From: Adiantum capillus-veneris
Lineage: Eukaryota; Streptophyta; Polypodiopsida; Polypodiales; Pteridaceae
Assembly: GCA_014529385.2 (NCBI GenBank)
Contig: CM043942.1
Coordinates: 49,798,274-49,862,273 of the forward strand
Length of the DNA: 64,000 nt
Reading direction: 5' to 3'
Part shown: in pieces, positions 18,583 to 29,771 of the stretch
How positions within the stretch are numbered: position 1 is the stretch's first letter
How the letters are laid out: the number at the start of each line of letters is the position of its first letter
Made by a program: the position numbers and the translations under genes
The notes under the pieces: model-generated
Database searches by the model: none
The model's input: only the letters and a program-made list of their open reading frames with translations
Told to the model about the DNA's origin: nothing

Positions 18583-20991
18583 CGCAAGGACCTAAGTAGG
18601 TTTCCTACTAACACTCGTGTGATGGTTGCTTGATTTAGTTTCGGCTAAAGAAAGCGTTTTTCTTAAGTGGATCCAGAAGAGGATATTCCGCGATCAAGTG
18701 GATAGCCAGGAACCGTGTGTCTTGCCGAGGGTCTGTGACTAGATAGGTTTAGTTAGGATCTGTGGATTAGAGTAGTTGTTGGTGGTCAAGTGATTTGTGA
18801 GGTGATAAAAGCATTTACTAGTCCGTGTGTGGCAGTGAAGCATTTTTCTACTCATAGATGCAAAACCCCATATGATTTGTAGGAGTAGCTTTAGGTAAGT
18901 GATCTGATTATGATCTAGAGCTATTCAGCACTGAATTATTTGCTTAAGTGCTTGATTGCATTTGAAATCACGGAAAAGTGTGCTTTTGAGGATAAAAATG
19001 CATTAAACAAGCTTTTGTGGATATTTTTGTCTGACTGACTGATGTTGGGCACATAAAAGAGCATTTGCAAGGGTTCTGTGAAAAAAACCTGCAATTCTGT
19101 AAACATAGACATCCTACACGTAGGATGTCTCAAGGGGGTTCTGGAGACCAAATTTTGAAATTCTGAGTTGACCAGTGTGTTCAGAAGGTAGGTTTTACCC
19201 TATTTTCACTTGGAAAGTGGAAATTTGACCAAATTTTGACAGATCAAAGCCAAAAGACGAGAATTGCCAAACATCCTACCCAAATTGTGCCAAGACATAA
19301 TTTTTGAGACCAAACCATAGGATGACTCCATAGGCATGTTCTAAATGTTGTATTGAGTGCATGTGATAAATTTCATTTCATTTGGGTCAGTGAAAGGGAA
19401 GATTGAGCGGACTTTAGCACTGTTGACTGAAAAAGGCAAGAACAGCTAGTTTTGGGGTCTTTTGATATCCAAATTAAAATCTAAGCATAGCATTGGGTTG
19501 CTGACATCATGGGGAAGCTGTGGGACAAGTCTAGGGTCAAACAGGCCAAAAAGACATCTTACGCGTAGGATGTCTTCTGTGTGATTTTGGACTCTAAACA
19601 AAATTCTGAGCATACCACAATGATCAGCACCTTAAGGAGAGTCTGTGGTTCAAATTTGGGGCAATTCTGAGCAGTTAGACATCCTACGCGTAGGATGTCT
19701 AAGGCATGATTTAGAGGCCAAATTCAAACTGTGGACATAGCAGGGTGTTGTATAGCCTTAGGCAAGCCTCCTAGGCAAATTTGGTCCAATTTGGAGTTGA
19801 TTTGACTTGGGAATTCATCAGAACAGACATCAGGCTTTTGGAACAGATTCTTGATCATTTGCCCAACCTATAGGAGTCAGAATCAAAAAGTAAAAATAGC
19901 TGTGAGCTTAGCACATCAAGGGAAGCTACAGTGCAAGTTTGAGATGAAACAAAGCAAAAAGACATCCTACGCGTAGGATGTTTCCAGGGTCATAAAGTGG
20001 TCAAAATTCTACTTTGGCCATATAGGGAGGTTCTAAGTGTCTCAAGGATTCCAGAACATTTTTCAAAAGTGAATTTGGACCTTGTTTGGCCTATTTACCA
20101 AGCAAAGACAAGAATTGTTAGACATCCTACTCTTGGAGTGCACTAGAAGCTCTTGCAGCCTAAATCTTGACCTATTGGCATCCAAATTCAATTTTGAGTA
20201 TACCATTGGGTTGTTGAGCACTAGGAGAATCTTGGGATCAAGTTTGGACAAAATCTGAGCAGTTAGACATCCTACGCGTAGGATGTCTCCAGCTTGATTT
20301 AGGACTCCAAACCAACCTATGAGCACACCACTGTGATCAGCACATCAAGGAGAAGTTGGGGTGAAAATTTCAAGTCATTCTGAGCAAAAAGACATCCTAC
20401 GCGTAGGATGTCTCAAGGCCATTTTTAGGTCCAAAGGAAATTCTGACCATACCATTGTGTTGCTAGACTCAAGGGGAGTCTGTGGACCAAATTTTGTTAA
20501 ATTCTGAGCATATAGACATCCTACGCGTAGGATGTCTCTAGGCCAGTTTTAGGGTCTAATTGTACTTTTGACCATATAGGAGTGTTCACAGTCTCACAGA
20601 GATCCCAAATCTTCTTTTAAATTTGAATTTGGACTCATTTTGACCATTCTAAACTGCATTTCACTGTTTTGGCCATAACTTTCACAAACGGTATCGGATT
20701 GGAAAAGTTTTTATATCAAAACGTAGCCTGAGAGTGGCTCTACAAATCTTAAAGCAAAACTTGAACTAAATGATGCCGACGGCAACCGTTTAGGTCAACT
20801 TTGAAAAAAACGTCGTTTGAGGCCTCAAAATACATCCGCAAGTTAGGGGTGTCTAAAAGCGACAATTTGCGAGAATTGTGAGAAAACGGTTGCGGTTTTG
20901 GACATAGTTTCGACTTTTCCCTAACCAAAGCACTTGAACACAGTGGACTAAGTCTACTTGAACCAAGCAAAATCTCTTAAGCCCAGAAATC
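18583..20991 (+). other. E4 leader (non-coding)
   Basis: About 2.4 kb lie between the primer binding site and gag. No long ORF is present on the coding strand. The second half is the palindrome array. A leader this long fits packaging or regulatory roles, or leftover sequence from rearrangement. Confidence 0.6.
19107..20537 (+). repeat. E4 leader array of CGCG-centred 24 bp palindromes
   Basis: A tandem array with a period near 125 bp lies between PBS and gag. Each unit has a 24 bp palindrome made of the half-site AGACATCCTACG and its reverse complement. Copies start at 19107 (centre CACG), 19552 (one change), 19677, 19960 (one end change), 20265, 20390 and 20514; a half-degenerate copy is at 20120. 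Weaker remnants are near 19268 and 19314. Spacings are 445, 125, 283, 160, 145, 125 and 124. Surrounding text also repeats (AATTCTGAGCA before, TCAAGG or TCTAGG after). The centre ACGCGT matches the CGCG box bound by CAMTA-type factors; in RNA each unit would form a strong hairpin. Confidence 0.9.
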
Positions 20992-23900
20992 ATGTCTACC
21001 CTAGATTCAAACGCAGCTTACACAAGCTTGGAGATCCCGACTATAGAGGAATATCCTCCCATGATGGATCTTCCAAACTTGCAATTGATAAAGATCCATC
21101 TTGTTGAGAGAGTTTGGATGATTGGTCATGAGAGTGAAGGACTATATAGATACATTGACAACAATGAGGTCAATCTTTATAGGTGCTCACATCCATACCT
21201 AGAAGAGATAACGGATTACAAGCTCTTATATGTCTACACATACCGAGTCGACTGTCAATGGAGATCTATAGTTGTCGACAAGTATGGACGAGAATACAGA
21301 GTTGTAGAAAGCACAAATCCACTGAGTGTACTAGAAAGAGGTGGATATTTGGTCAATGAAGGACCACAAATGCCTCCACCAAACATGAGAATTCCTATAG
21401 GAATTCCAAGAAGAGAGCCACCAAGATTCCCTTCAAGAGCGATAACGACAGAAGGATTGGGAGAGTCTTTGGTTAGACTTGTAGACAATCGACGAGTTAG
21501 ACCATCCCAAGTCCAGAAATGGGTAAATAGAAAATACTCCGGAGATAAAGATCCGAGAGATCACGTAACGGCTTTTAGAAGAGTGATTAGAGCAGAGGAA
21601 GTTTCAGATTTTGCGACACAGTTTGCGGGATTTGGATTGACTCTAGAAGATGATGCAACTACATGGTTCGACTCGGTGGAAAAATGGGATTTTGAGACCC
21701 TAGATGAGTTGTTTGAGGAGTTTATTGAAAAATTATCGCCAAAAGGCATTGCTCACAACACGGTCTCGCAAATCCATAGATTCAAACAGAAAGAGAATGA
21801 ATCAGTATGTAAAGCATCATTACGGCTCAAGAGATATGTTAAGCTCTGTTCGAGAGCGGAATTACCTACGCAAGCACGACTGATGCTGATCTTTATCTAG
21901 GGAATGAGACATGCGGGCCTTCAGAAGGATCTGCATATGATAAGGAGGACGACGTTAAACGAGTTGATCAAAGAAGCTCTTTATCTAGTGGATAACTGTG
22001 AAGCATACAAAGAAAAGGACTTAAAGAGTAAAGAAGATGACACATCCTCTCAGCACAGTGTTTCAAAGATAAGTAAGTCCATTGCCAAGCCAACGGCACC
22101 TATTGATCAAGAAAAGCTTATCGACGACTTGGTCAAGAGGTTGATTCCTCTTGTAAGGTCTGATTCGGGAGAGCCAAAGTGGTGTGAAATTGAGAGAAAA
22201 TGGACGAACCATACGGGGGAAGAGTGCTATTATAGCATGGAAAACGCTAGGGAGAGGTATCTACAACCTGTTCTAGAAGCACCTACTCCACCTAGATACA
22301 TTACGGGGAATGTGCCAGGACCAGTAGGAGTTTTAAGGCCACAGCTTGTCTTAGGACAACAACCTCCGCTGCCAGGTGCTAGAATTCCGGTAGACATGAG
22401 ATACATGCCAATGATGGAAGCATCAAATAAACCAACGCCAATACAAGATACAATGTGGTATAGAAACCAAAGTGAGTACTACCCTTTGGAGCAACAAAAT
22501 ATGAGAGAAACACATGGAGTGGTGAGGCCTGTACAACCTCCACCTCCTGGGTTTCAGTCGAAAGAAAGAAGGTATGAAATGGACGAAAGGACATTGCGAT
22601 TCATTGCAAATAGCGGCTTATCTAGGTCAGAGCTTGCTTATAGCCAAGAGTAAATGCTAAAAGAATCTCCTCAACCAGAGACAGATTGTCACAAAAGTCA
22701 TGACAACCACTTGGTCAAACAATGTCCTCATATGGAGATCACTGAAGTAAATGCCTATTGTCTTGAGTGTGGCATCACTCACTTGATCCCCGATTGCCTG
22801 AAAAAACCAAACCAAATCAGGAAAATCACGACAAATGTATTAGGGACTGTTCAGCTACCTAATAGCTCAGAAAATGAAAATGTTGTACCAATTCAAGTGG
22901 TTACGACATCACAAGCTCAAAGGAAAGCTGATGAGAATCCAGAGACAAAGAACACGGAAAGTGACACGAGTCCAAAGAAAAATGATGGACCAAAGACAGA
23001 CGCACCTAGTCAGAAAACCAAGAGCAAACGAAATAGTTGGAAAGCTAGAAAAACTACGATGAAAGCACGCAGGGAACGAGAGAAAAAATCCCTAGCTGAG
23101 AAGCTTACCGAAGCTGAGTAGAAGATAAAACAACATGAGGAAAAGGAGGCACCTTCTCTTACACAGATGGTTAAACCTCTAGAAGAACCATCCACGGATG
23201 AGAAACTGAGAAGTGCTAGTTCAGGAGGATCTGTGTGGGTAGAGAAGGTTAATGAGACATTAGATGCCCTCTTGAAAGCCTATGATGTGAGGCTCAAAAA
23301 CAACCAAACCCAAGAACACACGTGGATGAAATATCCCTATTCGGAACTAGAAAAGCAAAAATTTGAAATGTGCCAGAAAATGATTCAAACAGCCCAAGCC
23401 TTACTAGAACCACCAGTTGCAAAACCTAAGGATGTGATCCGTGTCATGCCTACACAAGTAATCCCACCAAACCAGAAACTAAAAGAGCCAGATTCTAGTC
23501 ATGAGCACAGAACAAACCTCAAAGACCAAGCATTAGAACCAAGGATAGTACTGAATACCACGGATAACTCTTCCGAGGAATTTCACCAAGCTATACCTGA
23601 GGATTGTAAAGAGATAAATGGTCTTGACGAATTGTGGAAACAAGTCAGAGAGGCCAATGAAGCCGATGACCTAAGAAGACGAGTAGACAAGACTAGTGAT
23701 GAACGAGGAGTGTTTCTACCATCAATAGAGGAATTTGAGACTGGATCTAAATTGAATCTAGACGTGCGATCGTATTGGGGAGACAAAGGATCTATACAAT
23801 ATATGGATAATCAACCCCATTCGCTAAGAACAATACCGTCCTACATGGGAGAGTACGAGACCAAGTCAGATGTGGTTGCAGTCCCATCACACAGACTGTC

Positions 23901-25485
23901 TCCCAACAAGGCCATCGATTCAAAGGGGCTAGTAGATATTCTATCTACCCCAATCACCTGTACAATAATGTTAGCCGAGTTGCTCAGAATTAGACCAAAC
24001 ATGTGGGCTAATGTGGGTAAATGTCTAGAGAAATTTGGTGTAAAAACCCCAATGACTCAAATCGAGGAAGGCATCAAAGAGCTTGAAATGCCTCAACTAA
24101 ATACTAGGCCAGTGCCATTAAACAAGGTAGGCGAGTATTACGAGGGAGAAGAGGGAAACACCACCCTTCCTGTGGAATTCACTTTAAAAACCATGGCAAT
24201 CCTTGACAATGGAGCTGGTGTGGCTATTGCAACCAAAGAGGTTTGGAAAAAATTGGGAAAACCTGCCTTGATATCCACACGAATGACCCTGCAGCTTGCA
24301 GACGGACACAAGGAAAAGCCCCTAGAACTGCTAGAAAAAGTACTTGTTACTTCTTGTGGCATTGAATATGAACACACTTTTGCTGTTGTTGACTTTGGCC
24401 AGAAGAACAACTATGACATCATTCTGGGAAGACCATTCATGCAACAATTGAAAATGGTCCAAGATTGGGGTTATGACCATATATACCTGAGACATATGGA
24501 AACCATAACAAAGATAAACTTGAGGGACCATAGCTATAGGGATGTGATGAGAACACCGGTTGAGGAGTTTGATTCCGCCGCAGTAGCAGGATCAGAACTT
24601 CCAGCTTGGTTAGGTAAGCCTAAAGAACTGTGGATGTGTGGAGCTTCACAATGTGGTAGCTTGAAATGCGAGGAATGTATCCTAGAGCTGGTTATAGAGG
24701 ATAGGGACTTTATCCCAGAACCATTTCCTGAAGAAGAGTTAGAGCCTTTTGGATGGGAACACATCTTGGCTACTCTGGACGTGTGCGCCGTGGAGGATGC
24801 TCCCACAACAAAGTTTTGTGATGAAAATGGCTATGATGTCGTTCCTTATTTTGCAGTGAGTGTAATCCAGGAAAATGAAGAGAACCAGACATCAACAATC
24901 TCTCGAAATAAGGAGCAAACAAAGAAATGTGGAGAATCAAAAGATGAAGAAGACGACAAGTTCTATGACTCTGAAGAACACTTCGAGCTTCAAGAAGATC
25001 AACGACAGGAGAATCAATGTCATCGCTACACGAATAACGTGCATCAAAAGTGGATTCCAAACTCCTCGGTGAAGACACAACCACCACAAGCATCCTCATC
25101 CATGGCTCCTAATAAGGATGCAAAGACTCACCTAGGAGGAATACAACCAGAGAAATGATCTAACAATGCTCTAATCAATGGGCTAGAAAAGTCCTCCAAG
25201 AAACTACCACCCACGAGCAAACACACAGTAACTTTCCACTACCAGCCAAAAAATCAAGGGAAAGTACAAGAAGTCAACCTTGCTGAGGATAGTAGCGATA
25301 GTGCTGAATCTTACGATCCCCTATCATCAACTCAGGCCATCACTATCACCAACCCCTTCAGCAACAACCATGACAGGTCAAAAGAACATGACAACAAGTC
25401 AAAGCCAAAAAGCTCGACAAATCTGGATACCAAAAAGCTAGATCGTCCAAAAACAAATATGGATCAAGAAGACAAAGATCTCTAA
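20992..25485 (+). pseudogene. E4 gag-protease reading frame (four in-frame stops)
   Basis: One continuous frame runs from ATG 20992 to TAA 25483-25485, about 1,497 codons, broken by TAG 21898-21900, TAA 22651-22653, TAG 23119-23121 and TGA 25156-25158. There is no frameshift. The gag core is at about residues 165-300 (VQKWVNRKYSGDKDPRDHV, TTWFDSVEKWDFETLDELF, HRFKQKENESVCKASLRLK). A Cys/His region (CPHMEITEVNAYCLECGITH) and a Lys/Glu-rich coiled-coil-like stretch follow. The retropepsin-like domain has TMAILDNGAGVAIATKEVW with DNG in place of DSG/DTG, and IILGRPFMQQL. After it comes a Cys-containing region (CGASQCGSLKCEEC) and an acidic tail. No RT follows. All four stops fit CAG, CAA or CGA changed by one C-to-T. 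Confidence 0.85.
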
Positions 25486-25890
25486 TGAAAAATCACAAGA
25501 TCCAACACCAAAATAAAAAGAAGGAAAGCGTGCACGAACGGGTAAGAATATCACAAAGTCGCAAGCTTTCACAACTCAGGTTTGGGCTCCAAAGAAGTTG
25601 ATTCAAGCACAAAAAAGTCAGGAATTCATTTGGATTCCAAAACAACCACAATATCAACTTTCAAAGCTTGAATCCCATCCCCAACAAAGCGTACAAGGGC
25701 TGAAGCAAAGACCACTATTGACTCACACAACAAAAAGGTGGATCCCAAAGAAGTCTCTTCAAACACAAACGAAGCACGGGCAAGTATGGGTTCCCAAATG
25801 AGCGTCAGCAACAAAACAGCCAATAATCACAAAGAAATGGGTCCCAAAGAAGAACAACAAAACTTCTGTCAGTGCATCGCCACTTGAATT
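25486..25890 (+). other. E4 W-P-K motif region
   Basis: A second reading frame (about 25550-25890, one stop at 25799-25801) encodes spaced copies of a W-x-P-K motif: VWAPKK (Trp codon 25583), FIWIPKQ (25631), RWIPKK (25739), VWVPK (25787) and KWVPKK (25838). A related KWIPN sits in the gag-protease frame at 25051. Spacing is 16, 36, 16 and 17 codons. This looks like a short-linear-motif repeat, possibly a binding tail of the upstream polyprotein now out of frame. I do not know its function. Confidence 0.6.
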
Positions 25891-27587
25891 CTTACAATTC
25901 TTCCTACGATTACAATACACTTAGAAGAGAGCAAGTCGCTTCAATCAAGCAACGATACGGGAGCTTCAAAGACCATTACATTGCTTAGAATAGGAAGCCT
26001 CACCAACAAATGCCAATAAGCAAATTGCTTATACCCACATCTTGCACAACATAAATCTTTTCCATGCATTGACTGTGTATGCATAATAGGGCTACATTAC
26101 AAGGCCTGCATAGGCACAACTTTTAATTGCCCAAGCACAACACATACCCTTTGCGATACCCTGTCGTAAAGGATGACTCCAAATAGGAAGGGGGGCATTC
26201 TGAATGCGGACCTAACATTATGACTATTAGAGGGCAATGTTTTGTGAGATGCATTGAATTTTTGCGTTTTATTGTGATAATTTTTTGACGAAATTTAGAG
26301 TATATGCCCTCATAGTAGTGTTACAGAGGAGTATGGGGACAAAATCCATATATGAGCCCCTAGGGACATGTGTATAGTGTACATAGCATTTAGATTTCTA
26401 TTTGAATGATTTTTTTTCTGTGAAGTTTTTTTAAAGATTTTCTTTGTTGATTTTTTTTTTTTTAAAAAAAATCCATAATCCACATGAAGAAAAGACTGAC
26501 GAGAGGCCTGAGCACTACAAAGAGAAGAAGGTACAGGGAAACGATGAAACTTCACGAAGTATGTCTCAGCAGCCACTACAACAGCCGAAGAACTTGTCAC
26601 AAAGCAGTGTCAACATGCAACCGACAAGTCATACAAGTCAAAGTCGAGTAGCTACGCCACAAAATGAGTGAGGTGTTAGTCCCAAAGCTTCAAGTAATAT
26701 TCTCTGTGGTCTAAGCGTCTTAGCTATTCTAGGTACTGCTCAAGCTGGAAGAGTTGAGCATATTTACATTGTGTTGCTCATGCTGGTATAGGTGATCAAA
26801 AGAGTCGAAGTCTAAGTACTTAAGTCAGGTGAAGTGAAGGAGAAGGTCCAAAAGACACTCACGTACTGAGCACAGTGAGATACGAGTGAAGAAACTTCTA
26901 CATCGAAAACCCTTCTTGGAAAGGTGGAAGCTATTGAGACATCTTTTGATGTCACATGTGCATCTTTTGATGCTGCATTTATTCCTCGAAACACCCATCA
27001 TATCCTTCTTTCACATTGCATGCTTTTGTTGACAAATTTCTCATATGCATATAGAGTGTCCCATAATTGGCACTTGCATCAGGCACTCTTTTCGTGTTTC
27101 ACCCAAGCACTCACCTTTCATGAACATGTACTTCAAGTTCAACTGCTCAACTCCAATATGAGCGTATACCAAAGGCATTTTTTTCCCACTGGGTTTTTTC
27201 CCTTTGGTCATCCAGATTTTAGACCCTAATCTAAAGACACCTATCACCATCCTCTTGTACATATTCCTTCTAAATCAACAATAAGGAAATGCTACTCAAA
27301 TCAATTGACAAATGAATTGGAGCACCAATTTCAGATCATAGCATACTTCTCCTCAATGGCGAGTCGAAGAATGGCCTACAATGACAAAGCTGCAGACAAC
27401 ACTAACAACATGATTGCATAGGAACAAAGAAGTTACCAATGAAGAAGGGCAGACACAAAAGTAATCAGAGGATCTAAAAATATGAATGGTTACGATGATA
27501 GATGTCCACTCTAATGGATCATAGTTCTTGTTGTGGTTTGACAAATATACAAGCAGTGCAACAGATGAAGCCAAAACAATTGCAAAG
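25891..27587 (+). other. E4 unassigned region
   Basis: There is no domain that I recognise. It contains an A/T-homopolymer stretch (26407-26470) and several short ORFs without family features. A direct repeat GTAATCAGAGGATCT with neighbouring bases occurs near 27462 and again near 27664, about 200 bp apart, just before the helicase fragment. Confidence 0.5.
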
Positions 27588-27624
27588 TGTTGACCAATGG
27601 GTCAACAAAACAACATAACTCAAG
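27588..27624 (+). repeat. Internal copy of the E4 LTR start (37 bp)
   Basis: Beginning TGTTGACCAATGGGTCAAC, this matches the first 37 bases of the E4 LTR at 34 positions. It lies about 60 bp before the helicase fragment and 700 bp before the real 3' LTR, and probably marks a recombination or template-switch joint. Confidence 0.75.
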
Positions 27625-27683
27625 AACAAATAAGTCCTCAATGACAAAGAGTAGACATAAGGGTAATCAGAGGATCTCAAAAG

Positions 27684-28205
27684 CTTGTCCTTGATAATGC
27701 GCATCGAATGCTTGGCAGGGTTTTGAACCTCAAATTAGAATAATTAAGTCCTGGATTCGGCCTGACAGATAGACTTTGCATTGGAGTGCAACTTGGCCTA
27801 AAGAAGTTAAGGGTTTCGCCATACAATTTCTACAAAATCCTTACAAAGTTGTCATTGGCTCACAAGATCAGAAAGCCGATCACTCAATTCTACAGATTGT
27901 AGAAGTTGTTTCTAAGAATCACAAATACTTCGAATTGACAGATTTTATGGAGCAAATGATGGATGGAGCTTTCTCTATCCATGATGATAAGAGTCAAGTT
28001 AAACGACATTGGGTTCTTTTTGAATTTAGATCTGGCAGTAGACCTATAATGACAGAAACAGATGCTGCAGCTCGGAGCGTGGATGTGAAAGACATAAAGT
28101 TCATCATCAATTATGATTTTCTTGAATCATGTGAAGACTATGTACATCGGATTGGACGAACAAGACAAGCTACTGCAAAGGCTATAGCCTATACTTTATT
28201 TCCAA
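27684..28205 (+). pseudogene. Captured DEAD-box RNA helicase fragment (DDX5/RH20-RH30 type)
   Basis: The translation follows the C-terminal half of plant DDX5/DBP2-type RNA helicases. The order is LVLDNAHRML (motif II VLDEAD, altered), a frameshift, RPDR then a TAG, HWSATWPKEV (motif III SAT), FLQNPYKVVIGSQD, IHDDKSQ, ETDAAARSVDVKDI (motif V, altered), IINYDF and DYVHRIGRTR (motif VI, final Gly changed). About 27 residues with motif IV are missing between MMDGA and FSIHDD. Such genes are normally split by introns; here the motifs run without introns, pointing to capture from an RNA. It lies in sense orientation between an LTR-start fragment and the polypurine tract. The reading frame continues into the LTR at 28315. 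It is non-functional as a helicase. Confidence 0.88.
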
Positions 28206-28272
28206 CAACAAAACGACAGCAAAGACCACATCGCCAACGACAATCAGGTCATGTCGGGGACGACATGAACGC

Positions 28273-28284
28273 GGATGGGGGGAA
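28273..28284 (+). promoter_or_regulatory. E4 polypurine tract
   Basis: GGATGGGGGGAA lies immediately before the 3' LTR, a standard plus-strand primer. Confidence 0.85.
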
Positions 28285-29243
28285 TGTTGAGCGTTGGGTC
28301 AACAACACAACATAACTCAAGTTTCGTACCAAAGTCTTATCTTTTGCGAGTTATGAAATGCTGCGGATTATGGCTATAAACGTCATTTGTAATGAGTAGT
28401 TATTCTAGTTTCAGAAGCCGGGGTGCAATGGCACTTCCAAATTGTAAATACAAAGCCATTTGACCCTTTCAACCCCATTTTTTTGGTTAAACCTAAGGTA
28501 GCCTTAGTATATAAGGTACCTAGGTCATTTTGTAAAAAGGACTTTTAATCATAATCAAAACTTTAGCGCTGCCGTCTACTGTGTGTGAGAGAGAAAGAGA
28601 GTGAGCGTGAGCTTTATCGTCTCGCTACGCCCGGCTCGCTCAACACATTGGAGATCCGACTGCACCATTGTTGTAGGCTAGAGAAGAGCTACGCGACAAC
28701 GCCAAGCATTCCACGCGAGACAAAGCGCACACGTCGACACATCTACGAGCTATTTGTGGCCGTAAGTGTATCAAACGATGTCTGTTTTCTACGTGCTAGT
28801 AGTCTATAGAATCGTGGCAACATAAGCTATGCATAGGTACTCATAAATTTCAGTTTCAGGCACTTTCAAAATTCTGCTCCGTCATCCTAGGCGTTTTCCG
28901 CAGATGGGTTTTGAGTGAGGGTTTTGAGTGTAGAAGCTTAGGGACAGGTGTATCCTAGTGAGGGGATGGTGTTCCTTAAGTTTCGTATGAATCTGGCATG
29001 ATTAGGTGAGTTACCTTCCGTATGTGTGTATGTGGCTAGGTGGTGTAGTTGAGGGCAGTGAGGTTCTTGATTGTGGTTTAGTTGGCCTTCCAGAGTGTTG
29101 TATGTGTAGGATGGTCTTAGCCTGACAAGCTACAAAGATTTCCTCCGTGTGCGTATCGTGTCATCTGTGTCCTCGATTGACATTATGTTGATCTAGGTAG
29201 TGTTTGCATGCACTTCATGGGTGTGTGAGTCGCCCGTCCAACA
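28285..29243 (+). repeat. E4 3' LTR (959 bp)
   Basis: It aligns end to end with 17605-18563, with scattered substitutions (about 3 %). It is followed at once by TTGAA, the right copy of the target-site duplication. The nine bases after that lead into E5. Confidence 0.95.
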
Positions 29244-29257
29244 TTGAATGAAACTAG

Positions 29258-29640
29258 TGTTGAGATAATCTTGTAACTTGTACTCATGGTGAGAACCTTA
29301 AGACAAGAATGCACCATTTATGTGTATAGTCACATTTTTCCTATGGAATCTGTAAGCCTCACACGTGCTACACAATTATAGTCACATGTTATTTGGTGTA
29401 GCCCACATGGTACTTGACCTTTTTTCCACATGTGGTGCATATCACTTTTCATCATTTACTGCCACCTTCTATTTGAGCATATATAAGGCCACCATACTTA
29501 ACTTGCAATTCTCTCTCTCATTCTAATCAATCAAGCAAGTTTATTTTACATTGCATATTCTCTCTAATACTTATTGCTAGTTGTTATGAATCTCTTATTA
29601 TGATGAATGCCTCGCTGTTCTATCCACCATAGATATTACA
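29258..29640 (+). repeat. E5 5' LTR (383 bp)
   Basis: It starts TGTTGAGATAATCTTG and ends CATAGATATTACA. It contains TGAGCATATATAAGGCCACC (about 29475-29494), a good TATA-box candidate. The two halves of the 3' LTR align to it on either side of E6. Confidence 0.85.
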
Positions 29641-29642
29641 CA

Positions 29643-29654
29643 TGGTATCAGAGC
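29643..29654 (+). promoter_or_regulatory. E5 primer binding site (tRNA-iMet)
   Basis: TGGTATCAGAGC lies two bases after the 5' LTR. Confidence 0.95.
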
Positions 29655-29711
29655 TAATGAATAATTAGAATTTTTTAATTGTATCCATTAGACCTCTATG
29701 CTAGATTTAGT

Positions 29712-29713
<2 letters not shown>

Positions 29714-29770
<57 letters not shown>
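29714..29770. repeat. (CT)n microsatellite
   Basis: A perfect run of about 28 CT dinucleotides lies inside the internal region of E5. Confidence 0.98.

Positions 29771-29771
<1 letters not shown>

Larger units (their letters stand above)
17605..29243 (+). mobile_element. E4: large non-autonomous gag-protease LTR element with captured helicase
   Basis: The element is 11,639 bp with 959 bp LTRs (about 3 % divergent by eye), a perfect 5 bp TSD (TTGAA at 17600-17604 and 29244-29248), a tRNA-Asp-like PBS and a polypurine tract. Internally there is a 2.4 kb leader with palindrome repeats, a long gag-protease frame, a W-P-K motif region, 1.7 kb of unassigned sequence and an RNA helicase fragment next to the 3' LTR. 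I find no RT, RNase H or integrase. The layout fits TR-GAG elements, moved in trans by an autonomous Ty3 relative. Confidence 0.9.

Noticed and set aside
19107-20537. CRISPR-like array reading of the palindrome repeats
   Set aside because: Units are about 125 bp, irregular, in a plant retroelement leader with repeated flanks; spacers are themselves repeats and there are no cas genes.
26310-27262. Short ORFs in the E4 region between protease and helicase
   Set aside because: No domain, many stops in the element's frame; not supportable as genes.
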